Positions 8,469 to 18,690 are shown, numbered from the stretch's first letter. The stretch is DNA of 64,000 nt from an uncultured Tateyamaria sp. (GCA_905480645.1 CAJQRC010000004.1:1-64000); one strand, 5' to 3'. The notes: a model not told the origin generated them from the letters alone. Numbers and translations: made by a program.

Positions 8469-9431
8469 ATGAAAAGTGCTCCGGTTAAACGAAGATTAAT
8501 AATTTTTAGTATCTTAGCTACCTTTACTTTGCTTCTTGCCTGCGGATCTTTTCAACAAGAGGCAACAGGGCAAATATCGGCTGTAAACTCCTCAGATTTA
8601 TCGTCACTCAATAGCAGCCAAATGCAAAAAATTTCAGCAAAAAGTATGACCTTGGGCAAATATTTAATTGAGGTGCAATCCAGTCAACTCAAACAAGGAC
8701 TATTACGACAGGATGGCGGTGGTTCTGATACGCCTTTTACAGCAGATAGTTTAGCCCATAATTTTGAGCAGATTGTCTTTTTTAACGAATACAACACTAA
8801 CAGCCATAGTCCTGATTTACCGGGCAAATTGCGTCGTTGGCAGGCACCAGTTCGGGTTGGTATCGAGTTTGGTACATCAGTTTCAACTAAACAACGTAAC
8901 CATGATCGCAATAATGTTATTAAATATGCGAAACGCTTATCACAAATTACTGGGCATCCAATCTCCGTCAACAACAAACCAAATTTTCTTGTTTTTTTTG
9001 TTAATGAAGATGAAAGGTCCACAACGGTTGACAAAATTGCAACAGAGTTACTCAACGTCACAACACCCGATTTGATTGCAATAAGCAAATTACCCGAAGA
9101 CGCTTATTGCGCTGTAGCAACTTATGCCTCCTCGTCACAACCCAATGTCTACACATCAGCTGTGGCGGTGATACGAGCGGAAAACCCTAGCTTGCTTAGA
9201 CTATCATGCATTCATGAAGAAATAGCCCAAGCGCTTGGACTTGCAAATGACAGCCCACAAGCACGCCCTTCAATTTTTAATGATGATGACGAGTTTGCTC
9301 TGTTAACCAATCACGATGAGATACTTTTAAAAATGCTCTACGATCAACGCTTGCAAAGCGGCATGTCTTTATCAGAGGCTAAATCCATAATTCGCGCTTT
9401 AGCTAACGAGGCTACACAAGGGCCAAGTTGA
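8469..9431 (+). CDS. DUF2927-family lipoprotein
   Basis: 320 residues. The first 25 residues are a lipoprotein signal with lipobox LLAC (Cys25). The body carries segments typical of DUF2927: GLLRQDGGGSDTPFTADSLA, RRWQAPVRVGIEFG, and a C-terminal RLSCIHEEIAQALGLANDS followed by PSIFNDDDEFALLT. The CIHEE-IAQALGL stretch resembles a metallopeptidase-like helix, but no activity is established to my knowledge. It starts 9 bases after telA with AAGG as ribosome binding site, and in related genomes it accompanies the XpaC/TelA/SPFH genes. Envelope role inferred only. Confidence 0.85.
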   Translation: MKSAPVKRRLIIFSILATFTLLLACGSFQQEATGQISAVNSSDLSSLNSSQMQKISAKSMTLGKYLIEVQSSQLKQGLLRQDGGGSDTPFTADSLAHNFEQIVFFNEYNTNSHSPDLPGKLRRWQAPVRVGIEFGTSVSTKQRNHDRNNVIKYAKRLSQITGHPISVNNKPNFLVFFVNEDERSTTVDKIATELLNVTTPDLIAISKLPEDAYCAVATYASSSQPNVYTSAVAVIRAENPSLLRLSCIHEEIAQALGLANDSPQARPSIFNDDDEFALLTNHDEILLKMLYDQRLQSGMSLSEAKSIIRALANEATQGPS

Positions 9432-9448
9432 ACCCAAAAAAGACCTAG

Positions 9449-10158
9449 ATGGGTATTTTTGATTTTCTCTCAGGTGGATTCTTGACGCAACCCACAGGGT
9501 CGACAAGACTAGCGATACTATAGTTTGAAGATTTGCAAGAGAGGATCACGAAATCAAATACGGCGCCAAACTTATCGTCCTCCAAGTTCAAGCAGCCATT
9601 TTGTGCATGAAGGCGAGCTTGTAAATGTCTTTACCCCAGGTCTTTATTTGGTAGAGACAAATAATATGCCAATCATGACGTCGCTGTGGCATTGGGATCA
9701 TGGTTTTAAAAGAAGTTTTAGATCTGAGGTGTGTTTCGTAAAATAGGCTCGTTTCAATGATCTAAAGTGGTGCACTAAGAGCCCTATAATCTTTCGTGAC
9801 CCGGAATTTGGTCCGGTTCGTCTTCGAACGTTTAGCATTTATTCCGTTAAGATTAAAGAACCGGCGGATTTCTTAGTGAAAATTGTCAGTACCAATAGTG
9901 AATTCACTATGGATGAGGTCAGTTTTCAGTTCCGCAAAATCATAGTTCTAGAAATGTCACGCAGCCTAGCTAAGTCAGGTATTCCAGTAATGGATAAGGC
10001 CGCCAATACGCGGAAACTGGGTCAGATAGTAAATACTGAAATAACTAGTCAAATCGCCATATACAAATTGATGACCTCTGAGCTTTACATGTAAAACATC
10101 TCGCTTCAAGCAGCCAAAGTCCTCGAGCGTGAGAGTGATGCGTCAGCAGATTTACAAT
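9449..10158 (+). pseudogene. Decayed SPFH-domain (YdjI/virion-core-like) gene, N-terminal part only
   Basis: The ATG at 9449 opens MGIFDFLSGGF, the conserved start of a family of SPFH proteins next to XpaC/TelA. The frame then breaks. The expected sequence continues in the +2 frame (DTIV-stop-RF, with TGA at 9526-9528 where Trp is expected; HEIKYGAKL), shifts again near 9600 by loss of a T (FVHEGELVNVFTPGLYLVET), and meets TAG at 9744 and TAA at 10092, each inside otherwise recognisable sequence (DPEFGPVRLR, SGIPVMDKAANT, NISL). Only about 225 of the residues of this family are traceable. The C-terminal half is gone. It has multiple independent lesions, so it is not a sequencing slip. Confidence 0.85.
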
Positions 10159-10378
10159 ATTGACACTTCCGTTCAACAAATGACGTTTAAGTATATACTT
10201 TAGCTATGTGGGTAGCCGCTAACAAATATCCAGTGAAAAACTATAGATTTGTGGTAGACGGTCAAACAGGTCACGTTAAAGGTGAGCGACCTCAGTTCAA
10301 GGGCAAAATTGCCATAGCTTTACTCATTGGACTTATTATAACGGGAGGCATTGGTTTTTTAATGGCGACACAACGATG
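10159..10378 (+). pseudogene. C-terminal remnant of a zinc-ribbon membrane protein gene
   Basis: The tract begins IDTSVQQMTFKYIL, meets TAG at 10201 and continues one frame over as WVAANKYPVKNYRFVVDGQ, VKGERPQ, then a hydrophobic segment of about 20 residues. This matches the C-terminus of the large zinc-ribbon membrane protein (often mislabelled primosomal protein N' or TFIIB-type zinc ribbon) that follows the SPFH gene in related genomes. All the N-terminal zinc-ribbon and central parts are missing, so a deletion joined it to the SPFH remnant. The last 57 codons (ATG at 10206) are open and end in an ATGA overlap with the nitroreductase, so a short membrane peptide might still be made. Confidence 0.75.
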
Positions 10379-11047
10379 AACAAAATCAATTCGTTAGATT
10401 TTTTACTTGAGAAACGTTTCTCATGCAGAGCTTTTCTCCCCGAGAAAGTGTCAAAAAAGATTATTGAAAAAATTGTTAGTAGTGCTCAAAAAGTACCAAG
10501 CTGGTGCAATGCGCAACCTTGGAAATTATTGATTACCGCTGGAGCTAAGACCGATCATTTTCGTAATGCACTTTTTGATGCTGCCAGCAATTTCCAGCCC
10601 GCACCAGATTTAGAGTGGCCTACAAACTACTCAGGCGTTTATGGTGAGCGGCGACGCACTTGTGGTTATCAATTGTATGACGCTGTAGGTATAAAGAAAG
10701 GTGATCGTACTGCCAGTTTAGCCCAGATGATGGAAAATTATCGTCTATTTGGGGCACCCCATGTTGCCATTGTCACATCGCCCTCGGAATTGGGAACCTA
10801 TGGCGCTATGGACACAGGTGGCTTTGTCACAGCTTTTTGCTTGGCTGCACAAGCTTACGGTATAGCTAGTATTCCGCAAGCAGCTATTGCAGCGCAGGCC
10901 CCATTCGTTCGAACTTTTTTTAAAATATCTGATGATCAAAATATCTTGTGCGCTATATCTTTTGGCTATTCAGATTTAGATCACCCAGCCAACAGCTTTC
11001 GTACTGAGCGCGCATCTGTCGGTGACGTAATTGAGTGGCATGAATGA
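10376..11047 (+). CDS. Nitroreductase-family FMN oxidoreductase
   Basis: 223 residues. Nitroreductase fold marks are the N-terminal FSCRAFLPEKVSKKIIEKIV (FMN phosphate-binding Arg), PSWCNAQPWKLLI, and the central MDTGGFVTAFCLAAQAYGIASIPQAAI helix, then ICAISFGY near the end. It should be a flavin-dependent NAD(P)H oxidoreductase; the substrate cannot be told. The start overlaps the preceding pseudogene end by 3 bases and no good Shine-Dalgarno is visible, so it may depend on translation through the remnant or use a weak leader. Confidence 0.9.
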   Translation: MNKINSLDFLLEKRFSCRAFLPEKVSKKIIEKIVSSAQKVPSWCNAQPWKLLITAGAKTDHFRNALFDAASNFQPAPDLEWPTNYSGVYGERRRTCGYQLYDAVGIKKGDRTASLAQMMENYRLFGAPHVAIVTSPSELGTYGAMDTGGFVTAFCLAAQAYGIASIPQAAIAAQAPFVRTFFKISDDQNILCAISFGYSDLDHPANSFRTERASVGDVIEWHE

Positions 11048-11068
11048 GAGTTAGGGGTCAGTGACGAC

Positions 11069-12166
11069 ATGACAAATGATGATCTTCTATCATTATGGCA
11101 AATTGGTGTGCACGCGGTTGGAGGCGCGGAAGCAGTTGAAAAGGCATTACGAAAATATACCGTCCCGAAACCAGATCGCATTATAGCAGTCGGCAAGGCA
11201 GCGTCTGCTATGTCGCAATCAGCATGCAAAATATGGCCTGAAACTAAATGTCTGATTATAACAAAATATGGGCATGGTGATGAAGCGCCAGCAACAGCAC
11301 AACTATTAGAATCTGCCCATCCAGTACCAGATTTAGCCTCCTTGAAAGCTGGCCAAGCTTTACAAAAAGCTGTTGCTAGCTGCTCCTCGCAAGATCACTT
11401 GCTTATATTGGCTTCGGGCGGCGCCTCTGCACTTGCCGAAGTCCCGATAGAGGGTGTTGATATTGTCCAACTACAAAATCAGACCAACGCACTGCTAGCG
11501 TCCGGTGCAGATATCAGGACTATGAACCTTCACCGCACGCAGAACTCTCAAATTAAAGGAGGTAAGCTACTGTCTGCTTTCAAAGGATCACATGTCACCA
11601 CATTAGCAATATCTGACGTAGAGGGAGATGCACTGGCGACTATCGGATCTGGCTTTGCTGATGTTCCTCAAAAAGCTAGTTTTAGTTTCACTGCACATAT
11701 AGTGGCCAGCAACGCCATCGCTCGCGCTGCAGTAGCTGCAGCCAGTCCAGTACCGGTTCGATCAAATTATGAAAATCTCTATGAAAATGTTTTAGAATTA
11801 GCACCACGTATCGCTGCTCCGTTAAAGAATGCAAGAAGTGGTTTATACATCATGGGGGGAGAGCCAGTCATACACCTGCCAAAAAATCCTGGATTAGGTG
11901 GCCGCAATATGGCGTTAGCCCTTAACTTAGCTCGGGAAATCTCCAATATAAGAGGATTACGAATTCTGGTAGCAGGAAGCGATGGCACTGATGGGCCCAC
12001 AGATGCAGCAGGCGCAATCGTAGATGGGAACACTTGGCGACCCGAAGCTCAATTAGCGCTAGATACAGCAAATGCCTACCCTTGGCTGAAAGCACGTGGA
12101 GCCCTTATTATAACAGGACCAACAGGGACAAATGTAATGGATATTCTTATCGCCCATAAGAGCTAG
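11069..12166 (+). CDS. MOFRL-family glycerate 2-kinase (annotated also as hydroxypyruvate reductase)
   Basis: 365 residues, shorter than the roughly 420 usual for this family but with both ends intact. Family motifs are the N-terminal RIIAVGKAASAM, SGGASALAE, INR-like NLHRTQNSQIKGGKL, GGEPVIHLPKNPGLGGRNM, and the C-terminal GSDGTDGPTDAAGAIVDG and TGPTGTNVMDI (MOFRL domain). It phosphorylates D-glycerate to 2-phosphoglycerate in the serine or glyoxylate/tartronate routes. AGGGG lies about 14 bases upstream of the ATG. It follows the nitroreductase after 21 bases, so they may be co-transcribed. Confidence 0.9.
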   Translation: MTNDDLLSLWQIGVHAVGGAEAVEKALRKYTVPKPDRIIAVGKAASAMSQSACKIWPETKCLIITKYGHGDEAPATAQLLESAHPVPDLASLKAGQALQKAVASCSSQDHLLILASGGASALAEVPIEGVDIVQLQNQTNALLASGADIRTMNLHRTQNSQIKGGKLLSAFKGSHVTTLAISDVEGDALATIGSGFADVPQKASFSFTAHIVASNAIARAAVAAASPVPVRSNYENLYENVLELAPRIAAPLKNARSGLYIMGGEPVIHLPKNPGLGGRNMALALNLAREISNIRGLRILVAGSDGTDGPTDAAGAIVDGNTWRPEAQLALDTANAYPWLKARGALIITGPTGTNVMDILIAHKS

Positions 12167-12331
12167 AAAAGAGCCAGAACATAAATCTCCAAAAAAACAA
12201 AATTGTTAGCTATTATAGACAGGATAAGTTGTTAAAATTTGAGATCACTATGATGACAAATCACATCACGTAGGTGGATTAAGCATTTCACTATACTTGA
12301 CATAAGGCATAACAAAATAAACCCTAGCAAT

Positions 12332-14317
12332 ATGAAAAATTCACTGCGTGAAATAGAAATATTGCCAGACTTAGGAATCATTCTCAATGATGGAGTTCGG
12401 CTGTCTGCAAGGGTATGGCTTCCTTCGGATGCACACTCTTACCCAGTGCCTGCAATTCTCGAATATTTACCATACCGCAAACGCGATGGAACATGTGCGC
12501 GCGATGCTCTTACCCACCCTTACTTCGCAGAGCGTGGTTATGCGTGTTTACGCGTGGACATGCGAGGGAATGGCGACAGTGAAGGTTTAATGGAAGATGA
12601 GTATGCTCAACTGGAACTTGATGATGCCGTTGAGATTATAAACTGGGTTTCTACACAGCCTTGGTGCAGTGGTACAGTTGGTATGATGGGTATCAGCTGG
12701 GGCGGGTTTAATGGTTTGCAGGTCGCCGCAATGGCACCAACACCTCTAAAAGCCGTCATTACGTTGTGTTCAACCGTTGACCGCTTCACTGATGATATCC
12801 ACTATAAGGGGGGATGCCTATTAAATGAGAACCTCGGATGGGGTGCTACTATGTGGTCCTATTCTTCACGTGCTCCTGATCCCGCGTTGCGGGCCAATTG
12901 GCGCGAATTATGGTTAGAACGCCTCGAGAATGAACCATTTCTGCCTTCAAAATGGCTCCGCCATCAACGAAGGAACTCTTATTGGAAACATGGATCCGTC
13001 ATTGAAAACTTTTCCGACATCAAGGCAAAAGTTCTTGCTGTTGGTGGATGGGGTGATGCTTACAAAAATGCAGTTCCACAACTATTAGACGCGTTACCAG
13101 GATCAAAGGGTATCATCGGTCCTTGGGTGCACAAGTATCCGCATTTTGCAGTTCCTGAACCTAGGATTGGCTTTCTTCAAGAGGCATTAAGATGGTGGGA
13201 TCGCTGGTTAAAAAATATAGATACCAAAGTCGAAGACGACCCTGATCTGCGGGTGTATATTATGGACGGTGTTCGTCCAGCCACATGGTACACTGAACGC
13301 CAAGGGCACTGGCTTGGTCAAGAGGCTGGTGAGTTGCATAAAGGCAGAAATCACAGTTCCTTATGGCTTGGCAACGGAGCGCTTAGTACTATCAAAACAG
13401 ATTGCAGTTGTCACGTAACCTCTCCAGCAACTACAGGTGCACAGGCAGGTGAATATTGTGCGATCTGGCTGGGTCCTGAGTTACCTGGAGACCAGAGAAG
13501 CGACGATGCTTTGTCTGCATGCTGGACTAGCTTACCAATTAACAACGACATTCATCTTCTAGGGGCGCCAAAGATGAAATTTGTGCTGACTTCTGATCAA
13601 CCACAGGCACAGATCGCTGTACGTCTGAACCATATTCATCCAGACGGCGCCAGCACGCGGATCACTTATGGCGTACTTAATCTTAGTCACCGTATTTCAT
13701 CCGAATACCCAACTCCAATGCCTTTGGAGGTGACTGAAGAAATTGAGATAACACTTGATCACATTGGTTATACAATCCCTGCCGGTCATAGAATTCGTGT
13801 TGCGGTAAGCAACGCCTATTGGCCATTACTCTGGCCATCTCCAACAAAAACAAATCTTAAAATTAATTATGGTGAGCTCACCCTGCCACATCCTGACACT
13901 CATGTAGAGAGACCCATTTTTAGTCCGCCAGAGGCAGCGCCCTCTTGGAAAACAAAAGAGTTACGCCCAGAAAATCACCATCGAAAACAGGAGGTTGATC
14001 AAGTTACTGGTATCACTTCGTTAATTATTAAAGATGATTTTGGAAAGGTCTGTGATATGGAGCATGGACTAATTAACGGGTCTGTTGCTCACGAACACTG
14101 GCAAATTCATCCTGACGAACCACTTTCCGCTAAAGGCGAGTGCCATTGGACAGACGAACTTGAAAGAGATGGTATATGCCTACGCACAGAAGCCCATTGT
14201 AGAATGTGGAGCGACCAAAATAACTTTTATTTATGCGCAAGTATTGAGGCATACGAAAATAATAAACTCATCTATAACCGAAGCCTTACAGATCAAATTT
14301 CACGAGACAACATGTAA
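12332..14317 (+). CDS. CocE/NonD-family hydrolase (S15 peptidase-like)
   Basis: 661 residues. The N-terminal alpha/beta hydrolase has the nucleophile Ser122 in GISWGGFNG, Asp242 in GGWGDAY and His267 in GPWVHKYPHF, giving a Ser-Asp-His triad. The C-terminal half (about 380-640) matches the jelly-roll domain of X-Pro dipeptidyl-peptidase and cocaine-esterase-like enzymes, including AGHRIRVAVSNAYWP. No signal peptide. Substrate unknown: an acylase, esterase or peptidase acting on acyl amides are all possible. Monocistronic, with 165 bases upstream. Confidence 0.9.
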   Translation: MKNSLREIEILPDLGIILNDGVRLSARVWLPSDAHSYPVPAILEYLPYRKRDGTCARDALTHPYFAERGYACLRVDMRGNGDSEGLMEDEYAQLELDDAVEIINWVSTQPWCSGTVGMMGISWGGFNGLQVAAMAPTPLKAVITLCSTVDRFTDDIHYKGGCLLNENLGWGATMWSYSSRAPDPALRANWRELWLERLENEPFLPSKWLRHQRRNSYWKHGSVIENFSDIKAKVLAVGGWGDAYKNAVPQLLDALPGSKGIIGPWVHKYPHFAVPEPRIGFLQEALRWWDRWLKNIDTKVEDDPDLRVYIMDGVRPATWYTERQGHWLGQEAGELHKGRNHSSLWLGNGALSTIKTDCSCHVTSPATTGAQAGEYCAIWLGPELPGDQRSDDALSACWTSLPINNDIHLLGAPKMKFVLTSDQPQAQIAVRLNHIHPDGASTRITYGVLNLSHRISSEYPTPMPLEVTEEIEITLDHIGYTIPAGHRIRVAVSNAYWPLLWPSPTKTNLKINYGELTLPHPDTHVERPIFSPPEAAPSWKTKELRPENHHRKQEVDQVTGITSLIIKDDFGKVCDMEHGLINGSVAHEHWQIHPDEPLSAKGECHWTDELERDGICLRTEAHCRMWSDQNNFYLCASIEAYENNKLIYNRSLTDQISRDNM

Positions 14318-14351
14318 GGGTTATAAGATTTTTGAGAAAATGCGGTAATTA

Positions 14352-14388
14352 GAGTGTAATCAGAGACAGTCAAAAGCTGCTTACACTC
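14352..14388. terminator. Dyad between convergent genes, possible terminator
   Basis: GAGTGTAA (14352-14359) and TTACACTC (14381-14388) form an 8-bp stem with a partly pairing interior (CAG/CTG). It lies between the convergent hydrolase and acyl-CoA synthetase genes, but no T-run follows on either side, so terminator function is uncertain. Confidence 0.35.
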
Positions 14389-14521
14389 ATCCAAAGCATA
14401 GCCTGATCACTTCAATGACATCCTGCCAAGCAATTTTATTATTTACGCCATTCATCGTTCTATAAAATCTATTTGACTTCCCGTGAAAGCTGTCTTTTAA
14501 AAAATCCAGATTAAACTATTA

Positions 14522-16402
14522 TTATTTAATGATCGCCCAAGGCCTCACATAATTACCTAAAACAGTTTCAATTACAGGCTCTCCTACACCATTAGCAGCA
14601 ACCTGTGCTACTAAACCCAACTGTTTATCGTCATCCACAGATACAACTCGAGCATCTATACCATTTGTTTCAAGAGCTTCATTATAGACACGTGTAATAG
14701 CTTCCTTGCGTAAGGCGGGTTTGAAAATTTTGCCAATGGCTGTTTTTGGCAACTCATTAATAATAGTAAGATACTTCGGATGCGCAGCGCGTTCGTACAC
14801 ATGTTCTTTACAAAAATCTATTAAAGCATCAGTAGTGACAGCAGCATTTTCAATTAGTTCGACATATGCACATGGCACTTCACCTGCATGTGAATCTGGT
14901 TGACCTATAGCACCGACGAAAGCCACCGCTTGGTGACGCATCAATGCCTCTTCAATTACAGCAGGGTCAATATTATGACCCCCACGGATGATAAGATCTT
15001 TGGCCCGCCCGGTAATCCACAGGTAACCGTCATTATCGTACCGGCCCAAGTCGCCCGTACGCAAGTATTTTCCTTTGTAGAAGAGGTTTATATTTTTTTT
15101 ATCCTCAGTATAAGTGTAATCAACAAATACACCTGGGTTTGAGACACAAATTTCACCTACTTCATCCACAGCAGCTTCAACTGGACCATCCGGCGTAATC
15201 TTAAATATTTTGACGTCAGTGTATGGAAAAGGCACACCTACTGACCCAATTTTTTTTACGCCTTGAGGTGGATTAACTGAGACTATGCATGTAGCCTCAG
15301 TCATGCCATAGCCTTCAATCAAAGTAACACCTGTGGCCTTTTCAAAGCGCTTGAATAACTCCTGAGGCAAAGGTGCAGAACCTGAAAAAGCTGTTTTAAT
15401 TGTACTGATATCAGCATTTATCGGGCGTTGCATTTTCGCCGCTATAGCCGTTGGTACAGTAAAAATAAAAGTCACTTTCCAACGCTCTACTAATCTCCAG
15501 AAGTTGTCCAATACCCCATCACCACGATAACCCTGCGGAGTGGGAAAAATGACATGAGCACCCGACGCAATTGCTCCCATCAATACTGGATGGCAGGCAA
15601 AAACATGAAACAAGGGAAGTGGGCATAATATATTATCATTCTCCGTGTATAGAAGCTGCTTTCCAGACCAACCATTATAAATTAGCCCAGAATACCTGTG
15701 CTGTGCGATTTTAGGCATGCCTGTTGTACCACCAGTATGGAAATAACAGGCAACTCGATCTTCTTGCGCATCTTCAAACAATAAATTTTTAGGCTGTTTG
15801 GCGACCTCAGAATTAAAATCTTTATAGAGCACCCCAGGAGCCTTTCGCATCCGTGGGCGCAAAAGTGGAATTACGAGTGATTTGACACCGGAAATATGGG
15901 TGAGAAGGTCAACCTCAAGCACTGTTTTGACTTTTGGGGCAAGACTGACAGCCATGGCAGTTTTTTCAGCTATATCTGTTTTGGGAAAAGCTTTCAGCGT
16001 GACAACAATCCTAGCGTTAATCTCCCGCAAAATAGATGCAATCTGGTCCGCTTCTAAAAGAGGATTAATCGGTGCGACTATTCCCGCGACAGCCCCACCC
16101 AGCAGAGCAATCACAGTTTCCGTACAATTTGGAAGTATATAAGCCACAACATCTTTCGGCCCAACACCCATAACACGGAACATGTTCGCACACTGCGTAG
16201 AACGATTTTTAAGTACTAACCAACTCAGCGTTTCGGCTTTCGAGTTAGGGTCTGAAAAAATCTGATAACTGATAGCTTTGTGAGATGGAAATTTTTCAAC
16301 AGTGGCACTCAACATTTCATATAGTGTCGTTGCAACATCTCGGTCTGCCCATGCCATCTCGTTCTCGATGGCGTCACGATCTGCGATCCCAGCAAAATAC
16401 AT
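14522..16402 (-). CDS. Acyl-CoA synthetase (AMP-dependent synthetase/ligase)
   Basis: 626 residues from the ATG at 16402, which has AAAGGA 7 bases upstream. The frame is open nine more codons to a TTG at 16429 with no such site. ANL-superfamily motifs are present: the P-loop-like FHTGGTTGMPK, EGYGMTEAT, the adenine/ribose motif YLRTGDLGRYDNDGYLWITGR with the KDLIIRGGHNI hinge, and the C-terminal lysine in TAIGKIFKPALR. It activates a carboxylic acid to acyl-CoA. The substrate is not evident; FadD-like fatty acids are most likely. The upstream ABC exporter gene is on the same strand, 191 bases away. Confidence 0.92.
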   Translation of the reverse strand: MYFAGIADRDAIENEMAWADRDVATTLYEMLSATVEKFPSHKAISYQIFSDPNSKAETLSWLVLKNRSTQCANMFRVMGVGPKDVVAYILPNCTETVIALLGGAVAGIVAPINPLLEADQIASILREINARIVVTLKAFPKTDIAEKTAMAVSLAPKVKTVLEVDLLTHISGVKSLVIPLLRPRMRKAPGVLYKDFNSEVAKQPKNLLFEDAQEDRVACYFHTGGTTGMPKIAQHRYSGLIYNGWSGKQLLYTENDNILCPLPLFHVFACHPVLMGAIASGAHVIFPTPQGYRGDGVLDNFWRLVERWKVTFIFTVPTAIAAKMQRPINADISTIKTAFSGSAPLPQELFKRFEKATGVTLIEGYGMTEATCIVSVNPPQGVKKIGSVGVPFPYTDVKIFKITPDGPVEAAVDEVGEICVSNPGVFVDYTYTEDKKNINLFYKGKYLRTGDLGRYDNDGYLWITGRAKDLIIRGGHNIDPAVIEEALMRHQAVAFVGAIGQPDSHAGEVPCAYVELIENAAVTTDALIDFCKEHVYERAAHPKYLTIINELPKTAIGKIFKPALRKEAITRVYNEALETNGIDARVVSVDDDKQLGLVAQVAANGVGEPVIETVLGNYVRPWAIIK

Positions 16403-16593
16403 TGCATTCCTTTCCACGTCACAATCCAATTTTCTTGGGTCAGTGTTTAATTAAATGAAGCACGATGCAGTGGATGAAAAAAAAAATCAATGTACTGTAG
16501 GAATTTCTTAGAAACCTATCTGTTAAAGAAACTAATAAATTAAATATCGGCAACGCGATATTTTACTTCGACGATCCAAATCATAATGGACAA

Positions 16594-18405
16594 CTAGTCA
16601 ATGGCAAACCCATCCGTAAACTGAAGTCGAGCTAATCTTGCATATAAACCACCTTCGGAAACGAGCTCGTCATGTGCACCTTGAGCTACAATTTGGCCTT
16701 CATCCATAACAATAATACGGTCAGCTTTTTTTACGGTGGCTAATCTGTGAGCAACAATCAGCGTAGTTCGACCTTCGGCTAACTTATCAACAGCGTTTTG
16801 AACCGATCTTTCACTTTCAGCATCTAAAGCACTTGTAGCCTCATCAAGCAGTAAAACAGGCGCATCACGCAAAATTGCCCGTGCAATCGCAATCCTCTGC
16901 TTTTGCCCCCCGGAAAGCATCAGGCCTCGCTCACCCAGCTTGGTATTGTACCCATCAGGAAGGGACATAATGAAATCATGGGCCGCCGCCGCTTGAGCCG
17001 CGGATTCAATTTCTAATCGTGAAGCATCAGGCCTTCCAAATGCAATGTTAGCCAAGGCGGTGTCTGCAAAGATCATAGGGTCTTGTGGAACTAATGCGAT
17101 GTATTGCCGAAAATCTTCTCGCTTCATCAGAGAGATGTCAACGCCATCCATGGTAATACGTCCTGCTTGTGGGTCATAAAAGCGCTGGATTAACTGGATA
17201 ATTGTTGTTTTACCTGCCCCAGATTTTCCAACAAACGCAATGGTTTCGCCTGGTTGGATATTTAGAGTAATCCCACCCAAAGCTGTCGTTTCAGGCCTGC
17301 TTGGGTAAGAAAACTGGACGTCCTCAAATGCAATGTAGCCTCGCACTGGTGTTGCAAGTGCAACTGGCGCAACTGCATCACAAACACTATCGACCGAGTG
17401 CAAAAGTTCAACCAGACGCTCTGTAGCACCAGCAGCACGTTGAAGTTCTCCGGTTATCTCTGACAAAGCTGCAACTCCACCTGCAACCATTACTGCGTAG
17501 ATTACAAACTGGATTAACGAACCCACAGACAAAACACCGGCCCGGACATCGTTGGCACCGACCCATAACACACCAACAATCCCAACAAATACGAGAAAGA
17601 TAACAATGACCGTCATTAAAGCCCGCATGTTAATCCGACGTTTAGCAGAAACAAAGCTGGCTTCGGTCAGACCAGAGAACATTCTACGACTGGAGGCCTC
17701 ATGAGTAAACGCCTGCACTGTCTGTACAGCACTAAGTTGTTCTGATGCACGACCTGAGGATGCAGCTATCCAATCTTGATTATCACGACCAAGCGCACGA
17801 ACTTTACGTCCGAGCACAAGGATTGGAACAATCACCACCGGTACAATAAGCAATACCAGAAGCGACAGCTTAGCCGACGTCAGAAGCATCAAAATTAGCC
17901 CGCCAATAAAAATTAATACGTTGCGCAATGCAATCGAAACGGAAGAACCTAATACACTTAAAATTAGCGTAGTATCAGTAGTAATACGGCTTAAAACCTC
18001 GCCGGTCATTATGGTTTCATAAAAACTTGGCGACATACTGATAACACGGTCAAAAACAGATTTACGAATGTCAGCAACCACCCGCTCGCCTAAGCGAGTA
18101 ACAAGTGCGTAGCGAAGAGCAGTACCAACTGCTAGTAACCCAGCTATTCCTATTGCGGCCATGAAATACCTATCAAGCAATGCCGCATCCTCTGTTTCAA
18201 AATTATCTACCACTCGTCTAACAGCCATAGGTAAAACCAGAGAAATGATCGCGGTACCAACTAGTGCAGCGATCGCTGCAAGCATCAGTCTCCAATATGG
18301 CAACACAAAAGGCCACAAAGATGCAAGCGCACCAATCTTTTTTGATCTTGCTCGCTCTTCTGACGCTGATTTGGTCGGTGGGGTCACCTTTGATGGATCG
18401 GCCAT
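16594..18405 (-). CDS. ABC exporter, fused permease and ATPase (MsbA-like)
   Basis: 603 residues with a transmembrane domain first (six predicted helices, about residues 30-330) and an ATPase after. Walker A GKSGAGKTT, signature LSGGQKQRIAIARAIL and Walker B VLLLDEATSALD are all intact, so one chain is a half-transporter that dimerises. This is the type IV exporter (MsbA/Atm1-like) architecture. Lipid, peptide or drug export cannot be separated from sequence alone. Start ATG at 18405 has GGAGGG just upstream. A 285-base gap separates it from the DMT genes. Confidence 0.93.
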   Translation of the reverse strand: MADPSKVTPPTKSASEERARSKKIGALASLWPFVLPYWRLMLAAIAALVGTAIISLVLPMAVRRVVDNFETEDAALLDRYFMAAIGIAGLLAVGTALRYALVTRLGERVVADIRKSVFDRVISMSPSFYETIMTGEVLSRITTDTTLILSVLGSSVSIALRNVLIFIGGLILMLLTSAKLSLLVLLIVPVVIVPILVLGRKVRALGRDNQDWIAASSGRASEQLSAVQTVQAFTHEASSRRMFSGLTEASFVSAKRRINMRALMTVIVIFLVFVGIVGVLWVGANDVRAGVLSVGSLIQFVIYAVMVAGGVAALSEITGELQRAAGATERLVELLHSVDSVCDAVAPVALATPVRGYIAFEDVQFSYPSRPETTALGGITLNIQPGETIAFVGKSGAGKTTIIQLIQRFYDPQAGRITMDGVDISLMKREDFRQYIALVPQDPMIFADTALANIAFGRPDASRLEIESAAQAAAAHDFIMSLPDGYNTKLGERGLMLSGGQKQRIAIARAILRDAPVLLLDEATSALDAESERSVQNAVDKLAEGRTTLIVAHRLATVKKADRIIVMDEGQIVAQGAHDELVSEGGLYARLARLQFTDGFAID

Positions 18406-18690
18406 ACACCCTCCAATAGATCATTTTGCCAAGTAAATGGACGCAAGATGCAAGGAGGGTCAATAGGGCAGTTTATCCATTATGAATATAAAATGCAGAT
18501 CAACTATATTTTCACAATAGAAATAGGAGACTTTAAAATTTTAAACCTAATTAATGATGCGTACTTTGAAAGGTGTTACTATTTGAATATCCAAACCACT
18601 AATAACTCCAATTGAAGTAAGTTATCTATGGTTACTCTTTCCGATCAGATTTTTTGATTTCTATTTAAAAACCAAAGTTTAGTCAAGATT
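18406..18690. other. AT-rich gap upstream of the ABC exporter
   Basis: No ORF or structured RNA recognised. It should hold the promoter of the ABC exporter gene, but I see no strong sigma-70 pair. Confidence 0.4.
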
